Notes: a model not told the origin generated them from the letters alone. A stretch of DNA of 64,000 nt from Chlamydiia bacterium (GCA_022601435.1 JAJACQ010000020.1:149535-213534); one strand, 5' to 3'. Positions 8,307 to 16,976 are shown, numbered from the stretch's first letter. Numbers and translations are program-made.

Positions 8307-9887
8307 ATGGCAATTGGTGCGACAGCTACTATTACAGCTGAGACAGACACTTCATCTTCACCGGATGAACAAGTAAATGGCAAAAATGATATACAGGATT
8401 TAGGGCCAGTTACTACTAAAGCAAAGGTAAGTGTTGGTTTTAGAATGGTTGATGGTGAACCACAATTAATAAGGCTAGAAGGGGAAGAAGAAGGCGTATT
8501 TACTAATAGAGGTGATTATGGTCAAACAGGAACAAAAGCTTATGAAGCTGCTGTTTATGGGTTATTTTTAGCGCCATCTCTTCGTGCAATATTTAAAACT
8601 ACAGGTGAAGTACTTGGAGGCTTAGCAACAACAGGGTCAGATTTAAAAGACGCGGCCGGTAAAGTAGGTGAATTTGCAGAAGTTTGTGAAAATGTTGACA
8701 GATACACTTCATTTTTTGGGCTTCCAGTTAAAGCGATAATGGCAGGTATGGACATTAAAGCTTTTATCGAAGCGTCTAAAGAAGACAAGGTGGAAAGAGG
8801 TTGTGATGCTGCAGCTTCAGTATTAAAAGTAGGTGCTACTTCAGTAAAAGCTGCAAAAATTATTGGTACCGAATTCGGGAGTGTATCTAAGACTGTTGCA
8901 AAAATCCTTGGTTGGGTGAGTTATGGATTGAAGATTATAGCTGAAGCGTTTAACATATTTGGAGCTGCAAAGTCTCTTGCAAAAGATAGATTTGCAATTC
9001 CTCAAGAAAAAACAGCTGCAATCATGAAAGTCGTTCAGGCAATCGTTTCTATTGCTTTCTTCGCATTTATGGTGGTTGCTACTATCTTCAGTTTCGGAAT
9101 GGCTGGTGTGATAGCAGGTGCTGTTCTCGGTGGTCTGTTTGGAATAGGTCTTCTGGTTACTGGTATCTATAAAGCTCATGTGGATAGATTAAAATCTGGT
9201 TTGGCGGTTACCGCGCTTCATAATAATGATGTTGATAATGCAGGCGAAGTTAACGGTTCAGATGATGAAAGTGATGATGATGGTGATATCGAGGAAGTAG
9301 AAGGGTCTAAATCTCGTACTGATCTAGTAGAAGAGGCGCGAGTGGCTAATGAAGCAAGAGAAGCTACAGAAAAAACACTTCAAGAACTGCAAGCGCAACT
9401 TGCTGAGCAGCAGCGACTAAGAGAAGAAGCTCAGCAGCAACACGAAGTTCAGTTAGCGAGTGTGCGGCAAGGGGCACAAAAAGTAATGCAAAGTCAACGA
9501 TTGCGCCTTGAGCAACAAAATCAAGAGCTTGAGCAAGAGAAAGATAATGCCATTGCCGCAGCAAGTGCTCTAAATGCTGAAGTTCAGCAATTAAGAGCAG
9601 AGCCTCAACAACAACCGCAGTGGCAGGGTTCTGAAGAAGAATACCGTGTTTACTATGGCGGTGGTGCTGATGACGCGCTAGAGTTAGACGCAGGTGCAGA
9701 GGTAGAAACTCAAGATGCAGGTGTAGGTGCAGCAGCAGCTCCAGATGCAGCTCCAGCTCCAGCTCTAAATGTAGGTGCAGCAGCAGTAGAAACTACAGCT
9801 CCAGCTCCAGGTGCAGCAGCAGTAGAAACTACAGCTCCAGCTCCAGGTGCAGCAGCAGTTTCAGAGGCAGTGGAATTAGGAACTTAA
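8307..9887 (+). CDS. Inc-like bilobed membrane protein with coiled coil and Ala/Pro repeat tail (CT529/Cap1 position)
   Basis: Unrecognised 526-residue protein. Residues 75-235 are amphipathic, alanine-rich helices; 242-288 form two closely spaced hydrophobic segments with a short glycine turn, the bilobed pattern that marks chlamydial inclusion-membrane (Inc) proteins; 305-335 is acidic; 340-431 is a Gln/Glu-rich coiled coil; 455-520 is an Ala/Pro/Val tail built from tandem repeats. It has no signal peptide, consistent with type III export. It lies between fmt and rplC, exactly where C. trachomatis carries CT529 (Cap1), and I infer an analogous role at the host-derived vacuole; sequence similarity to Cap1 is not obvious by eye. 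GGAG seven bases before ATG supports the start; a strong terminator follows. Confidence 0.72.
   Translation: MAIGATATITAETDTSSSPDEQVNGKNDIQDLGPVTTKAKVSVGFRMVDGEPQLIRLEGEEEGVFTNRGDYGQTGTKAYEAAVYGLFLAPSLRAIFKTTGEVLGGLATTGSDLKDAAGKVGEFAEVCENVDRYTSFFGLPVKAIMAGMDIKAFIEASKEDKVERGCDAAASVLKVGATSVKAAKIIGTEFGSVSKTVAKILGWVSYGLKIIAEAFNIFGAAKSLAKDRFAIPQEKTAAIMKVVQAIVSIAFFAFMVVATIFSFGMAGVIAGAVLGGLFGIGLLVTGIYKAHVDRLKSGLAVTALHNNDVDNAGEVNGSDDESDDDGDIEEVEGSKSRTDLVEEARVANEAREATEKTLQELQAQLAEQQRLREEAQQQHEVQLASVRQGAQKVMQSQRLRLEQQNQELEQEKDNAIAAASALNAEVQQLRAEPQQQPQWQGSEEEYRVYYGGGADDALELDAGAEVETQDAGVGAAAAPDAAPAPALNVGAAAVETTAPAPGAAAVETTAPAPGAAAVSEAVELGT
9775..9860 (+). repeat. 36-bp in-frame tandem repeat, 2.4 copies
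   Basis: Two identical copies of a 36-base unit (9775-9810 and 9811-9846) and the first 14 bases of a third. Each unit adds twelve residues of the AAAVETTAPAPG type to the C-terminal tail of the Inc-like protein. Perfect identity between copies suggests recent expansion or active length variation. Confidence 0.92.
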
Positions 9888-9923
9888 ATTGTGTAATTAT
9901 TTTATATAACTAATTAAATATAG

Positions 9924-9960
9924 AATACACGTAAGTAATGACTTGCGTGTATTTTTGTTT
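9924..9960 (+). terminator. Rho-independent terminator after the 8307-9887 gene
   Basis: AATACACG (9924-9931) pairs with CGTGTATT (9946-9953), continued by a T-G wobble and AAGT/ACTT, giving a 13-pair stem closed by an AATG loop and followed by a T-rich run. This ends the Inc-like transcript 37 bases after its stop codon. Confidence 0.85.
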
Positions 9961-9971
9961 AAAGCTATACT
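9943..9971 (+). promoter_or_regulatory. Candidate sigma-66/70 promoter for the second Inc-like gene
   Basis: TTGCGT (9943-9948), 17-base spacer, TATACT (9966-9971). It overlaps the right arm of the terminator, so the two Inc-like genes are separate transcription units despite their proximity. A start near 9978 would leave only about 15 bases of leader before the TTG codon at 9993. Confidence 0.5.
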
Positions 9972-9992
9972 TTCGAAAAATTAAAAACCTGG

Positions 9993-10739
9993 TTGATTTT
10001 GGAAGCTATTACTACTTTTTTAACCCCAAATGTTTTAAGTACATTTCATCTAGGTGAGCATGTGGTTAAGGCGGGTGTTGTCAGTGTCGAAATTGGCAGA
10101 AATCAAAGAGAATTTGTGCCACGCGGCACTTATGGGCATTTTTCAAGCGTTAATCAACGTATCCTTCAGAGAATAATTGCAGGAGTCTTAAATATATCTG
10201 CAGCAGTTGTTTTTGCAGTTAAGACTGGTGTAGCTTGGGTTTTGACATCTATGCAAAAAATCGCAGCCGTTATTCATTTACAATTTTTATCTGTATTTGG
10301 TGGTTTTTTAAGTCTTATAGGGTCAGCAATTGAATCTTTCAGGTTAATAACTAAGTTAGAAAATTTCAAAGAAAAGATTAATTTTGAGCTTGACCATGCA
10401 AAGCGTACTCATAATTTAGTAAAAGAAAGTAAAATTTTAAAGTATAAAATTGCTACTGGTGTTGAAATAGTTAGTAATTTTTTTACTATGGCTTCTGCTG
10501 TAGTCTCAATTGTTGTAGTTATCGGCGGTATTTCTTTAAATCCAGTTGTCTTAATAAGCATGATAGCTATTAGTTTTATAGTTTTGATGGCGGCTATTAT
10601 AATGAAGCATGCTTTTAAAACTGATGAAATAGAAAGAGATTATTTTAGCGAAGATATTCCAATTAAAAATATTCATATAAGTAATGAGGGTCCTGATGAG
10701 GTTGAAGTTAAGACAGAAGGGCAGGCTTCAGGCGAGTGA
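9993..10739 (+). CDS. Second Inc-like multi-helix membrane protein
   Basis: Unrecognised 248-residue protein with hydrophobic segments at about 60-80, 90-112 and a bilobed pair at 158-206, followed by a charged tail. It shares a layout with the preceding Inc-like protein: an Arg-Gly-x-Tyr-Gly element (RGTYG here, RGDYG there) ahead of the helices, then a linker of about 100 residues, then two hydrophobic lobes near the C-terminal end. I infer that it is a diverged paralogue. The start is a TTG at 9993 (or TTG at 9999); no ATG is available and no good ribosome binding site is seen, so the start is uncertain. The last 44 bases overlap a small gene in another frame. Confidence 0.6.
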   Translation: MILEAITTFLTPNVLSTFHLGEHVVKAGVVSVEIGRNQREFVPRGTYGHFSSVNQRILQRIIAGVLNISAAVVFAVKTGVAWVLTSMQKIAAVIHLQFLSVFGGFLSLIGSAIESFRLITKLENFKEKINFELDHAKRTHNLVKESKILKYKIATGVEIVSNFFTMASAVVSIVVVIGGISLNPVVLISMIAISFIVLMAAIIMKHAFKTDEIERDYFSEDIPIKNIHISNEGPDEVEVKTEGQASGE

Positions 10740-10857
10740 GTGGGCGATTTTTGCTATTATTACAATGATAATTTTAAGTTCATTTTTGATTTCTCACATC
10801 AAGACATTAGTGATTAAAAGAATAAATTATGAGTTTTTTGCGGTGGATGATAAGTAA
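10696..10857 (+). CDS. Small single-pass membrane protein overlapping the preceding gene
   Basis: A 53-codon frame from ATG 10696 to TAA 10855-10857. GAGGG at 10686-10690 sits five bases before the ATG, inside the upstream gene. The product has a basic N-terminus (MRLKLRQKGRLQASE), one hydrophobic helix (AIFAIITMIILSSFLI) and a short basic-then-acidic tail, a plausible inner-membrane topology with the N-terminus inside. The size and topology recall small divisome or operon-linked membrane proteins, but I do not recognise it. It could instead be a frameshifted extension of the upstream gene. Confidence 0.5.
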   Translation: MRLKLRQKGRLQASEWAIFAIITMIILSSFLISHIKTLVIKRINYEFFAVDDK

Positions 10858-10881
10858 AGTAAAAAAAATATAAAAAAACCA

Positions 10882-10911
10882 TTGTAGAAAAATCGGTTGA
10901 TTTGATATCAT
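10882..10911 (+). promoter_or_regulatory. Candidate promoter of the ribosomal protein cluster
   Basis: TTGTAG (10882-10887), 18-base spacer, TATCAT (10906-10911), about 97 bases before rplC. The -10 and -35 are only partial matches; a second option is TTGATT slightly downstream. Confidence 0.35.
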
Positions 10912-10967
10912 CTTCGCATAACTTATCGTAAATTCCAGCTTTGGAAAAAACGAACAAACAAATTCGG

Positions 10968-10985
10968 CCTTCTTTAGTGAGAAGG
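10968..10985 (+). promoter_or_regulatory. Leader hairpin upstream of rplC
   Basis: CCTTCT (10968-10973) pairs with AGAAGG (10980-10985) around a TTAGTG loop in the untranslated leader, 23 bases before the rplC ATG. Ribosomal operons are often autoregulated through leader structure (L4 in E. coli); whether this hairpin does so is not shown. Confidence 0.35.
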
Positions 10986-11008
10986 GAAACTGCTATAAAG
11001 GAAATAGT

Positions 11009-11650
11009 ATGTCTCTAACTCTAATTGGTAAGAAGCGCGGCATGACACGCGTATTCTGCAAAAAATCTGGAAAGAACCTTCCATGTACCGTTCTAGAAGT
11101 TCAGCCTAATCAGGTTGTTCAGTCAAAATCTGTAGAGTCAGATGGATACGAAGCGGTTAAACTATCAGCATTTACATTATCAGAAGTTCAAAAGAAAAGA
11201 GCTAAAAAGCCAGATCTTGGGCAATTCAAAGATGGCTTGACTCCAATGAAGACATTGATTGAGTCACGCGGATCATTTGAGCAAGAGCCTGGTGATCTTG
11301 TTGATTTGAGTTATTTCACAGTTGGTGGTTATGTAGATGTTCGTGGAACATCTAAAGGTAAAGGTTATCAAGGTGTTATTAAGCGTCATGGTGTAGCAAG
11401 AATTGTTTCATCTCACGGCGCAGGACCTGTTGTTAGACATATCGGTTCATCTGGATTCATGACTTCACATGGACGTGTTCATAAAGGAAAGAAAGATTCA
11501 GGTCAAATGGGTAATGCGCTTTGTTATGCAGAAGGGCTAGAAATTTTAGAGATAGATCTTGAAAATGGAATTTTAGTTGTCAAAGGCGGAGTTCCTGGTC
11601 CAAATGGTGGTACAGTATACATTCGTAACAACATCAAGGGAAAAAAGTAA
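11009..11650 (+). CDS. rplC: 50S ribosomal protein L3
   Basis: Early-assembly 23S rRNA-binding protein whose central loop reaches towards the peptidyl transferase centre. Recognised by LIGKKRGMTRVF at the N-terminus and the RGTSKGKGYQGVIKRHG and SHGAGPVVRHIGSSG loops; 213 residues, normal length. First gene of the cluster: rpsJ, which begins the S10 operon in E. coli, is absent here, as in Chlamydia. AAAGGAAATAGT precedes the ATG. Confidence 0.98.
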   Translation: MSLTLIGKKRGMTRVFCKKSGKNLPCTVLEVQPNQVVQSKSVESDGYEAVKLSAFTLSEVQKKRAKKPDLGQFKDGLTPMKTLIESRGSFEQEPGDLVDLSYFTVGGYVDVRGTSKGKGYQGVIKRHGVARIVSSHGAGPVVRHIGSSGFMTSHGRVHKGKKDSGQMGNALCYAEGLEILEIDLENGILVVKGGVPGPNGGTVYIRNNIKGKK

Positions 11651-11668
11651 TTTTAGAGGATAGTGAAT

Positions 11669-12325
11669 ATGGCAAAGAAAAAAGTTAAGTTGTACGATCT
11701 GGATGGAAAAGAGCAAGGAGATGTTGAAGTCTCGTTTTTAGCAGAAGATGACAGAGCAAATCCTCAATCTACCAAAGATTATATTAGAGCATTGAGAGAG
11801 AATGCAAGACAGTGGTCTGCTAATACAAAAGACAGAAGTCAGTCTCATCATTCAGGGGCAAAGCCTCATGCGCAGAAAGGTACAGGTAAGGCAAGGCAAG
11901 GGTTTTTAGGAGCTCCTCAATATAAAGGTGGTGGACGAGTTCATACGCCAAAGCCAAAATTTGACCAACACGTAAGAATTAATAGAAAAGAAAGAAGAAA
12001 GGCAATTGCGACACTTTTATCTGAAAAGATTGAAGCAGGCAGGGTGATTTTTGTAAAAGATGAGATCGAAGCAAAATATAAAGAGCCAAAGACGAAGACA
12101 ATGGCCAAGTTCATGCAGAATGTAGATTTAACTAAAAGTTGTCTTTTCCTTCTGACACAAAGAGAAGGTATGGAAGTAGAAAACTTTAAGAAGAGCTTAA
12201 GTAATTTACCAAAAGTCACGTTTCAATATATTGAAAATGTCAATGGTTATGCTGTAATTGCTCATCAAAACATTGTGGTCGTTGATTCAGCGGCAGAAAA
12301 TCTTAACGAATGGGTGAGTGCATAA
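11669..12325 (+). CDS. rplD: 50S ribosomal protein L4
   Basis: 23S rRNA-binding protein lining the exit tunnel. The basic tunnel loop GKARQGFLGAPQYKGGG and the conserved SHHSGAKPHAQKGTGKARQG region are present. ATG 11669 is chosen over an in-frame GTG at 11663 because AGAGGA (11655-11660) is eight bases before the ATG but only two before the GTG. 218 residues. In E. coli L4 also represses its own operon; this cannot be judged here. Confidence 0.97.
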   Translation: MAKKKVKLYDLDGKEQGDVEVSFLAEDDRANPQSTKDYIRALRENARQWSANTKDRSQSHHSGAKPHAQKGTGKARQGFLGAPQYKGGGRVHTPKPKFDQHVRINRKERRKAIATLLSEKIEAGRVIFVKDEIEAKYKEPKTKTMAKFMQNVDLTKSCLFLLTQREGMEVENFKKSLSNLPKVTFQYIENVNGYAVIAHQNIVVVDSAAENLNEWVSA

Positions 12326-12326
12326 G

Positions 12327-12671
12327 ATGGATAGAAGAAAATCTGAAGTAATTAAGGGGCTACACGTAACTGAAAAATCAAGTATGCTCTCTTCTTTAAA
12401 AGATATGGAAAGTAACAAGTCTTTAAAAGCTTGCAAGACTCCAAAGTATACTTTTATTGTTGCTAACTGGGCAAATAAGATTGAAGTTAGAAAAGAATTA
12501 GAAGAGGTTTACAAAGATCAAAACGTAAAAGTTAAAAAGATCAATATTGTAAATCTACCTGGTAAAGTGAAAAAATCTAGAAAACGTGGAATCAGACATG
12601 GGTCTGCTAAGATGACAAAGAAAGCTATCGTCACTTTGCACGAAGATTGTAATATAGATTTTGAAAGTTAA
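12327..12671 (+). CDS. rplW: 50S ribosomal protein L23
   Basis: Binds 23S rRNA at the tunnel exit and docks SRP and trigger factor. The protein has the chlamydial-type N-terminus with 'LHVTEKSSML', an insertion before 'CKTPKYTFIVA', and the basic loop KKSRKRGIRHG. ATG 12327 fits the family alignment; an in-frame GTG at 12318 inside rplD would add three residues. Starts one base after the rplD stop. Confidence 0.94.
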   Translation: MDRRKSEVIKGLHVTEKSSMLSSLKDMESNKSLKACKTPKYTFIVANWANKIEVRKELEEVYKDQNVKVKKINIVNLPGKVKKSRKRGIRHGSAKMTKKAIVTLHEDCNIDFES

Positions 12672-12685
12672 TATAGGGAATTGAA

Positions 12686-13510
12686 ATGGTAAGAAAATAT
12701 AAGCCTACAACACCTGGAAGAAGAACATTAGTATTACCTAGTATTGATGAGCTCACAAAGAAGACTAAACCATTGAAGTCTTTGTTGGCAAAGAAGACTA
12801 GATCAGGTGGAAAAAACAATCACGGTCACTTGACATCAAGAGGTCGAGGTGGCGGACACAAAAAACATTATCGTATTGTCGATTTTAAAAGAGATAAAGA
12901 CGGAATAAAAGCTAAAGTTGCTTCAATTGAGTATGATCCCAATAGAACAGCCCATATTGCTTTGTTGCACTATTTAGACGGTGAAAAAAGATACATCATT
13001 GCTCCGAAAGGATTAAAGCAAGGTGCATATGTTCAATCAGGTGCAGATGCTCCATTAAGAGATGGAAACTGTTTGCCAATGGATAGTATGCCAATTGGAT
13101 CGACAATTCATAACATTGAAATGTTGCCAGGAAAAGGCGCTCAAATGGTAAGAAGTGCTGGAGGATCAGCACAGCTTATGGCTAGAAGCGGTGGTTATGC
13201 TACGCTTAAGATGTCATCAGGTGAAGTTCGAATGGTAAAGGAAACTTGTAGAGCAACCCTAGGTGTTGTGTCAAATTCTGAGAATAACCTTACAGTAATC
13301 GGTAAGGCTGGACGTAACAGATGGAAAGGTAAAAGACCTCTATCTCGTGGTACAGTAACAAACCCAGTCGATGGTTGCATGGGTGGTGGAGAAGGTAGAC
13401 AAAATAGTTATCATCCTTCATCTCCGTGGGGTACTCCTGCAAAAGGATTTAGAACAAGATCCAAGAAGAAGAGTAAGAAGCTAATCGTTAAAGACCGTAG
13501 GAAGAAGTAA
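12686..13510 (+). CDS. rplB: 50S ribosomal protein L2
   Basis: Core 23S rRNA-binding protein needed for subunit joining and peptidyl transfer. Shows [10 protein letters not shown], the [19 protein letters not shown] segment and the C-terminal [13 protein letters not shown] loop; the usual functional histidine of 'NPVDHPHGGG' positions is replaced by the DGCMGGGEG form found in some bacteria, which is worth a check by alignment. 274 residues, full length. Confidence 0.97.
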   Translation: MVRKYKPTTPGRRTLVLPSIDELTKKTKPLKSLLAKKTRSGGKNNHGHLTSRGRGGGHKKHYRIVDFKRDKDGIKAKVASIEYDPNRTAHIALLHYLDGEKRYIIAPKGLKQGAYVQSGADAPLRDGNCLPMDSMPIGSTIHNIEMLPGKGAQMVRSAGGSAQLMARSGGYATLKMSSGEVRMVKETCRATLGVVSNSENNLTVIGKAGRNRWKGKRPLSRGTVTNPVDGCMGGGEGRQNSYHPSSPWGTPAKGFRTRSKKKSKKLIVKDRRKK

Positions 13511-13521
13511 AGGAGAATAGA

Positions 13522-13785
13522 TTGGGAAGATCGTTAAGAAAAGGACCTTTTGTTGATCATCACTTGAGAGACAAAGTCAAAAAAGCAAAAGAAACAGCAT
13601 CTAAAGCTCCAATTAAAACTTGGTCTAGAAGATCAATGGTGACACCTGAGATGGTTGGCTTAAATTTTGAAGTGCACAATGGTAAGAAATTTATCCCTGT
13701 GTTTGTTAGTGAAAATATGGTTGGACATAAGCTAGGTGAATTTTCTCCTACGCGTATTTATAGAAAACCAGGATCAAAGAAATAA
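13522..13785 (+). CDS. rpsS: 30S ribosomal protein S19
   Basis: Binds the head of the small subunit with S13 near the A-site t[16 protein letters not shown] at the N-terminus and [13 protein letters not shown] at the C-terminus are diagnostic; 87 residues. The start is TTG at 13522 with AAAGGAGA just upstream; no in-frame ATG fits. Confidence 0.97.
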   Translation: MGRSLRKGPFVDHHLRDKVKKAKETASKAPIKTWSRRSMVTPEMVGLNFEVHNGKKFIPVFVSENMVGHKLGEFSPTRIYRKPGSKK

Positions 13786-13799
13786 GGTAGGAACGAGAT

Positions 13800-14162
13800 A
13801 TGACTCTTGCACAAGCAAAGACTAGATATGTTAGATTAAGCCCTCAGAAAGCAAGGGTAGTAATCGCTTTAATTCGTGGAAAAAGTATAAATGAAGCAAT
13901 TTTCCAACTAAAACAGACTGCTTCTAAACCAGGTAGACAAATTCTTAAAACGCTTTTAAGTGCTGTAGCTAATGCAGTGCATAATAAAGGTGCAGAGAAA
14001 GATGATTTAATCATTTCAGCAGCATTTGTAGACAAAGGACCTTCTCATAAAAGAGCATGGACAAGAAGTCGAGGAATGAGAGCACCAATAGAAAGAAAGA
14101 CAAGTCACATCACAATTGGTGTCGATACACAAAAGACATTAGCAGGCAAGGAGAGTAAGTAA
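13800..14162 (+). CDS. rplV: 50S ribosomal protein L22
   Basis: Tunnel-lining 23S rRNA-binding protein. VRLSPQKARVV, the beta-hairpin RAWTRSRGMRAPIERKTSHI and normal family length (120 aa) identify it. SD and ATG are regular; one base separates its stop from the rpsC start. Confidence 0.97.
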   Translation: MTLAQAKTRYVRLSPQKARVVIALIRGKSINEAIFQLKQTASKPGRQILKTLLSAVANAVHNKGAEKDDLIISAAFVDKGPSHKRAWTRSRGMRAPIERKTSHITIGVDTQKTLAGKESK

Positions 14163-14163
14163 T

Positions 14164-14808
14164 ATGGGCCAGAAGACAAATCCAAACGGTTTTAGACTTG
14201 CAGTAAGAAAGAAATGGAAATCAAGTTGGTATGCATCAAAGAAAATGTTTGCAGACTATTTATTAGAAGATCAGAAGATCAGAAAATTTTTGAGAGATAA
14301 ACCTTCGTGTCAATCAGCAAAAGAGTTCACTATTAAGAGAACAGGCGATAAGATCGAGGTGACAATTCACACTCCAAGACCAGGCTTAGTAATTGGTAAA
14401 AAGGGAATGGAGATTGAATCTTTAAAAGCAGCTTTAAAGAAGTTTGTTGGAAAAGAGGTTTGGGTTGAAGTTGAAGAAATAAAAAGACCTGATTTAGACG
14501 CAAAATTAGTTGCAGAATCAATTGGTCAGCAGTTAAAAAGAAGGGCGGCTTTTAGAAGAGCTCTTAAAAAGGCAATGCAAAACGCTATGGATGCGGGAGC
14601 TTTAGGAATTAAGGTTCAGTGTTCAGGTCGTTTAGGCGGAGCAGAGATTGCTAGAACTGAGTGGTACAAAGAAGGAAAGATTCCAATGCAGACTTTGCGT
14701 TATGATCTTGACTATGCTTCTGTAAGATCAGAAACGACTTATGGAACTATTGGGATTAAAGTTTGGATCACAAGAAAAGAAATGGCAAAAGAGACAGCAG
14801 GAAAGTAA
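14164..14808 (+). CDS. rpsC: 30S ribosomal protein S3
   Basis: Head protein at the mRNA entry, with helicase activity together with S4. MGQKTNPNGFRLAV, the KH-domain signature PGLVIGKKGMEIE and the C-terminal GRLGGAEIARTEWY are present; 214 residues. Confidence 0.98.
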   Translation: MGQKTNPNGFRLAVRKKWKSSWYASKKMFADYLLEDQKIRKFLRDKPSCQSAKEFTIKRTGDKIEVTIHTPRPGLVIGKKGMEIESLKAALKKFVGKEVWVEVEEIKRPDLDAKLVAESIGQQLKRRAAFRRALKKAMQNAMDAGALGIKVQCSGRLGGAEIARTEWYKEGKIPMQTLRYDLDYASVRSETTYGTIGIKVWITRKEMAKETAGK

Positions 14809-14819
14809 GGGAGTAGATA

Positions 14820-15248
14820 ATGGCATTACAACCGAAAAGAACAAAGTTCCGTAAGAAGCAAAAAGGTAGTCTTAAAGGACTAAGTAAAGCTGGTAATTTC
14901 ATAGCATTTGGTGATTATGGGATGCAGGCAATGGGTCGTGGTAAGATTAAAGCAAATGAGCTTGAAGCTTGCAGGATTGCTATTACTAGATTCTTTAGCA
15001 GAAAAGGACAAGTTTGGATTAGAGTGTTTCCGCAAACACCAGTGACAAAGAAGCCTGCAGAAACTCGTATGGGTAAAGGTAAGGGCGGAGTTGATCATTG
15101 GGCAGTAGCAATCAAGCCAGGTAGAATCTTATTCGAAGTTGGTGGAAATATTACGTATGCAGATGCTCAAAGAGCCTTGGCTATTGCGTCAGGAAAGTTA
15201 AATATACAGACTAGGTTTGTTAAAAGATTAGCAAAGATTAAGGATTAG
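14820..15248 (+). CDS. rplP: 50S ribosomal protein L16
   Basis: Organises the A-site side of the 50S central protuberance. [14 protein letters not shown] and the [13 protein letters not shown] signature identify it; the arginine normally hydroxylated by YcfD lies in this loop. 142 residues. Confidence 0.98.
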   Translation: MALQPKRTKFRKKQKGSLKGLSKAGNFIAFGDYGMQAMGRGKIKANELEACRIAITRFFSRKGQVWIRVFPQTPVTKKPAETRMGKGKGGVDHWAVAIKPGRILFEVGGNITYADAQRALAIASGKLNIQTRFVKRLAKIKD

Positions 15249-15255
15249 AGGTTTT

Positions 15256-15456
15256 ATGACATTTGATGAGATAAAGAATTTGAGCAATGAAGAGTTAGAG
15301 AAAAACATTGTGGAATGGAAAAAAGAACTTATGAAACTAAGAGTAGCTGCAATGATGGAAAAGAAAGCTGATAAGCCTCATATGTTTAAAGTACTAAAAA
15401 AGCGTATTGCTAGAGCTCATACAGTGAGAACAATGGCAAAAAGAGAGGAAATTTAA
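15256..15456 (+). CDS. rpmC: 50S ribosomal protein L29
   Basis: Small helical protein at the tunnel exit next to L23. 66 residues with the two-helix pattern ([19 protein letters not shown], then [18 protein letters not shown]). Its stop overlaps the rpsQ start as TAATG. Confidence 0.94.
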   Translation: MTFDEIKNLSNEELEKNIVEWKKELMKLRVAAMMEKKADKPHMFKVLKKRIARAHTVRTMAKREEI

Positions 15457-15719
15457 TGACAGCATTAAACCAAAGAAAGTCTTACAATGGTATAGTTACT
15501 TCTATTAAGATGGATAAGACCGTTGTTGTTACAGTAACAGAGACAATCAGACATAAACGATATGAAAAAGTTATGAAGCGCAATGCTAAATTTTATGCTC
15601 ATGATGAGTTGAATGAATGCGTTGTTGGTGATGAGGTAACAATTGAGGAGACACGTCCTTTATCAAAATTAAAAAGATGGCGTGTGACAAAGGTTAAAGA
15701 GAGAGAAAATCAAGAATGA
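15456..15719 (+). CDS. rpsQ: 30S ribosomal protein S17
   Basis: Primary 16S rRNA-binding protein with an OB fold. [16 protein letters not shown] and the [19 protein letters not shown] segment are diagnostic; 87 residues. Starts within the rpmC stop and its own stop overlaps rplN (ATGA). Confidence 0.97.
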   Translation: MTALNQRKSYNGIVTSIKMDKTVVVTVTETIRHKRYEKVMKRNAKFYAHDELNECVVGDEVTIEETRPLSKLKRWRVTKVKERENQE

Positions 15720-16087
15720 TACAGCAAGAGTCAGAATTAGAAGTTGCGGACAATACAGGCGCAAAGAAGGTTAAATGCATCAAGGTCCTAAGAGGATCTA
15801 AGAGAAGATATGCTGGTGTTGGCGATCTTATTGTGTGTTCTGTTAAAGAAACTCAGCCCAATTCAAACCTTAAAAAAGGTACTGTAGTTAGAGCGGTGGT
15901 TGTTCGTACAAAGAAACAAATAAGAAGAAATGACGGTTCATATTTAAAATTTTATGTAAATAGTTGTGTTATTTTAGATGAGAAGTTAGAAAATCCAAGA
16001 GGAACTCGCATTTTCGGGCCAGTGGCAAGAGAACTAAGAGAAAGAGGATTTGGTAAAATTATTTCTCTAGCACCAGAGGTAATATAG
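15716..16087 (+). CDS. rplN: 50S ribosomal protein L14
   Basis: Interface protein that forms bridges to 16S rRNA and binds silencing factor Rsf[19 protein letters not shown] and [17 protein letters not shown] are diagnostic; 123 residues. Overlaps rpsQ by four bases. Confidence 0.98.
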   Translation: MIQQESELEVADNTGAKKVKCIKVLRGSKRRYAGVGDLIVCSVKETQPNSNLKKGTVVRAVVVRTKKQIRRNDGSYLKFYVNSCVILDEKLENPRGTRIFGPVARELRERGFGKIISLAPEVI

Positions 16088-16095
16088 GATAAGAT

Positions 16096-16413
16096 ATGAG
16101 TAGATTTAAAAAAGGTGATCCAGTCATCGTAATCGCTGGAAATGACAAAGGTAAAGAAGGAACGCTAGAAGCTATTAAAGGCCAAAAGGTCATAGTGAAA
16201 GGTGTTAACAAAAAAAAGAAGCACATGAAAGGTGATGGGCAAGGAAGAGCTGGACAGATTGTTGAGTTCGAAGCTCCTATCAATGTTTCAAATATAGCTT
16301 TTTGTGAAGGTGGGAAGGCTTGCAAGCTAAGATCGCGCACAAATAGCGACGGAAAGAAAGAAATCTTTGTAACTCTTGCAGGTAGCGAAGAAAAAGTAAT
16401 AAGAACAATTTAG
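16096..16413 (+). CDS. rplX: 50S ribosomal protein L24
   Basis: Assembly-initiating 23S rRNA-binding protein. FKKGDPVIVIAGNDKGKEG is the KOW motif; GVNKKKKHMKGDGQGR follows. 105 residues, normal length. Confidence 0.97.
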   Translation: MSRFKKGDPVIVIAGNDKGKEGTLEAIKGQKVIVKGVNKKKKHMKGDGQGRAGQIVEFEAPINVSNIAFCEGGKACKLRSRTNSDGKKEIFVTLAGSEEKVIRTI

Positions 16414-16427
16414 TGATTTAGGAAAAA

Positions 16428-16976
16428 ATGGAAGAGAGTGAATTTCAAAAGCATTATAAGGCCGAAGTAGCAACTAAGCTACAGAAAAAATTTAAGTTTA
16501 AGAATAAGCATAATATTCCAAAGCTTAAAAAGATCATTATAAGCATGGGTTTGGCAGAGGCTTCAAATGACAAGCAGATTTTAGAATATTGTATTGAAGA
16601 TCTAAAGAAGCTTTCAGGTCAAAAGCCTATTGTGACAAAAGCAAAGGGATCAATATCTAACTTTAAGTTAAGAGAAGATCAGCCAATTGGTGCTGTTGTT
16701 ACGCTTAGAAGAAAGAAGATGTATGATTTCATGTACAAGTTAATACATATTTCAACTCCTCGTATTCCTGACTTTAGGGGTCTAAAGACTAAGTGCGACG
16801 GAAAAGGAAACTATTCCATGGGACTTAAGGATCAAACTGTTTTTCCTGAGGTTAATCTAGATAAAATGAAAAAATCACAAGGTATGAATATCACGTTTGT
16901 AACAACTGCTACTTCAGATGAAGAGTGTCTAGAGTTACTAGAGTTGATGGGTATGCCATTAAAGAAAAATAAATAA
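16428..16976 (+). CDS. rplE: 50S ribosomal protein L5
   Basis: 5S rRNA-binding protein of the central protuberance. GQKPIVTKAKGSISNFKLR and the RIPDFRGL motif are present; 182 residues. rpsN (S14), which follows rplE in many bacteria, is missing here; the next gene is rpsH, as in Chlamydia. Confidence 0.98.
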   Translation: MEESEFQKHYKAEVATKLQKKFKFKNKHNIPKLKKIIISMGLAEASNDKQILEYCIEDLKKLSGQKPIVTKAKGSISNFKLREDQPIGAVVTLRRKKMYDFMYKLIHISTPRIPDFRGLKTKCDGKGNYSMGLKDQTVFPEVNLDKMKKSQGMNITFVTTATSDEECLELLELMGMPLKKNK

